A stretch of 6,322 bases of DNA, from positions 1 to 6,322 of the forward strand of contig JABHFC010000206.1 in assembly GCA_018676275.1 (NCBI GenBank), in the 5' to 3' direction. The notes beneath the pieces are model-generated. The model ran no database searches. It was not told where the DNA came from and saw only the letters and a program-made list of their open reading frames with translations. This DNA comes from Gammaproteobacteria bacterium (GTDB taxonomy: Bacteria; Pseudomonadota; Gammaproteobacteria; Eutrophobiales; Eutrophobiaceae). The translations under genes and the position numbers were made by a program. The number at the start of each line of letters is the position of its first letter. Position 1 is the first letter of the stretch. Positions 5,357 through 6,322 of the stretch are shown piece after piece.

Positions 5357-6322
5357 ATGAAAGATGACAAAGATACACAAACTGTAAATCTACAACTTAC
5401 TCCTGCTTACGATCAGCGGGATGAGATCAGTCTATATGACATATGCTGTATTTTTATAAAGTATAAGCTTCATATCATTGCTGCTACATTATTTTTTACA
5501 ATTGCCAGTTTAGTATATGCATTCGTGGTGAGTCCCGTATACGAAGCAGTTGCCTATCTTGCACCACCAAATGAACGCGACATTGCGGGCTTGAATATTT
5601 TTTATCTAGACATCGAAGGGTTATCAATACCGACTAGTCCAGAGAAAGTGTTCAATAAATATCTAATGAATTTCTATTCTCGCTCAATTCGCAGACAGTA
5701 TTTTGATACAAATAATTTACTCGAGAAACTGGCAAATAAAAATGCGGGTAACGTGAACGAGGAAAAGGTATTTGAAAATAGTTTCAATAATTTACTTTCT
5801 TTTAGAAAGTCAGATGAAGATAAAAATATTATATTGCCCCAACTAATGGCGAAAGAAGCAGAACACGCATCATTATGGTTGAATGAGTTTATTTATTTTG
5901 TTGATACTGAAACAGTGAGTTCACTTAAAAAGGATGTAAAGAAAGTTATTGCTCTTAAAAAACAATCAATTAATGACAATATAATTCTTGTACGGGAACA
6001 TGCCAAAAAGAAACGTTTTGATGAGATTCAACGCCTATCTGAAAAAGATGATATTAATAGCAGAACTATTGAAAACAAAATTACAGCACTTAAGAATAAA
6101 TCAAGAAAGGAATTGAAAGACGGAATATTAGTCTTAGAAGAATCGAATAATATCGCAAAAAAATTGGGAATAGGAGGGCCGATATCTTTTGCCGCCGGAA
6201 ATAAGTCTACAGAATCATCTGACTTGCTGATTAATTTGGGAGACATGCCTGGCTATACACGTGGCTTTGAAGCACTATCTGCTGAATTGGAATTTCTAAA
6301 AGATAGAAAAAATAAAGATTCA
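5357..6322 (+). CDS. Wzz/FepE-family polysaccharide chain-length determinant (3' end outside window)
   Basis: The reading frame is open from the ATG to the window edge: 322 codons with no stop. A short cytoplasmic N terminus carries DEISLYDICCIFIKYK (22-37), the usual Wzz-domain entry. The first membrane helix (about 38-58) and SPVYEAVAYLAPP (59-71) at the periplasmic membrane-proximal strand follow. Charged, probably coiled-coil periplasmic helices run from about 185 to 270. The segment PGYTRGFEALSAELEFLKDRKNKDS (298-322) resembles the Wzz/FepE stretch that precedes the final strand and second membrane helix, so roughly the last 50-100 residues are missing. Wzz proteins oligomerise in the inner membrane and set the length of Wzy-made polymers. 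There is no Walker motif so far, as expected for the kinase-free class. The ribosome binding site is weak. As the first gene after ops, it probably heads the RfaH-dependent operon. Confidence 0.88.
   Translation, partial: MKDDKDTQTVNLQLTPAYDQRDEISLYDICCIFIKYKLHIIAATLFFTIASLVYAFVVSPVYEAVAYLAPPNERDIAGLNIFYLDIEGLSIPTSPEKVFNKYLMNFYSRSIRRQYFDTNNLLEKLANKNAGNVNEEKVFENSFNNLLSFRKSDEDKNIILPQLMAKEAEHASLWLNEFIYFVDTETVSSLKKDVKKVIALKKQSINDNIILVREHAKKKRFDEIQRLSEKDDINSRTIENKITALKNKSRKELKDGILVLEESNNIAKKLGIGGPISFAAGNKSTESSDLLINLGDMPGYTRGFEALSAELEFLKDRKNKDS

Noticed and set aside
6028..6246. 72-codon minus-strand open frame within wzz
   Set aside because: It is antisense to the open wzz frame, which has clear Wzz features throughout this stretch.

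Overview
The window looks like the start of a surface or exopolysaccharide biosynthesis locus in a moderately AT-rich gammaproteobacterium. Three things suggest this: a tRNA-Glu 3' end very close to the E. coli sequence with an encoded CCA, an RfaH-type elongation factor, and a textbook RfaH recruitment site (ops). Genus cannot be fixed from the sequence; a marine gammaproteobacterium is only a guess. All genes read on the + strand and no transposase or integrase is visible.

Layout. Bases 1-38 are the 3' half of tRNA-Glu. Bases 39-235 hold no protein gene: they contain a hairpin, a second copy of the last 21 bases of the tRNA region (185-205), several stem-loops between the copies, and a strong intrinsic terminator (212-235). 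An extended -10 promoter (304-312) then probably drives an operon of four tightly packed genes: a UDP-glucuronate 4-epimerase-type protein (384-1394), a TviB/WbpO-type UDP-HexNAc 6-dehydrogenase (1394-2680, one-base overlap), a UDP-glucose 6-dehydrogenase (2698-4005, TTG start) and an RfaH/NusG-family factor (4011-4523, TTG start). Next is a separately controlled regulator with an N-terminal winged helix and a C-terminal Rossmann-like domain (4611-5219), whose start overlaps two matching palindromes exactly 30 bp apart. A 137-bp gap carries a perfect ops element (5299-5310). It leads into a Wzz/FepE-type chain-length determinant (from 5357) that is cut by the window edge.

How it fits together. 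Ugd makes UDP-GlcA, the epimerase can convert it to UDP-GalA, and the TviB-like enzyme makes a UDP-HexNAcA, so the polymer is predicted to be rich in uronic acids. The RfaH-like protein is encoded just upstream of a consensus ops site in the wzz leader. It probably acts locally to carry RNA polymerase through the long assembly and glycosyltransferase operon expected to continue past the window. The winged-helix protein is a candidate autoregulator that may sense a sugar metabolite.
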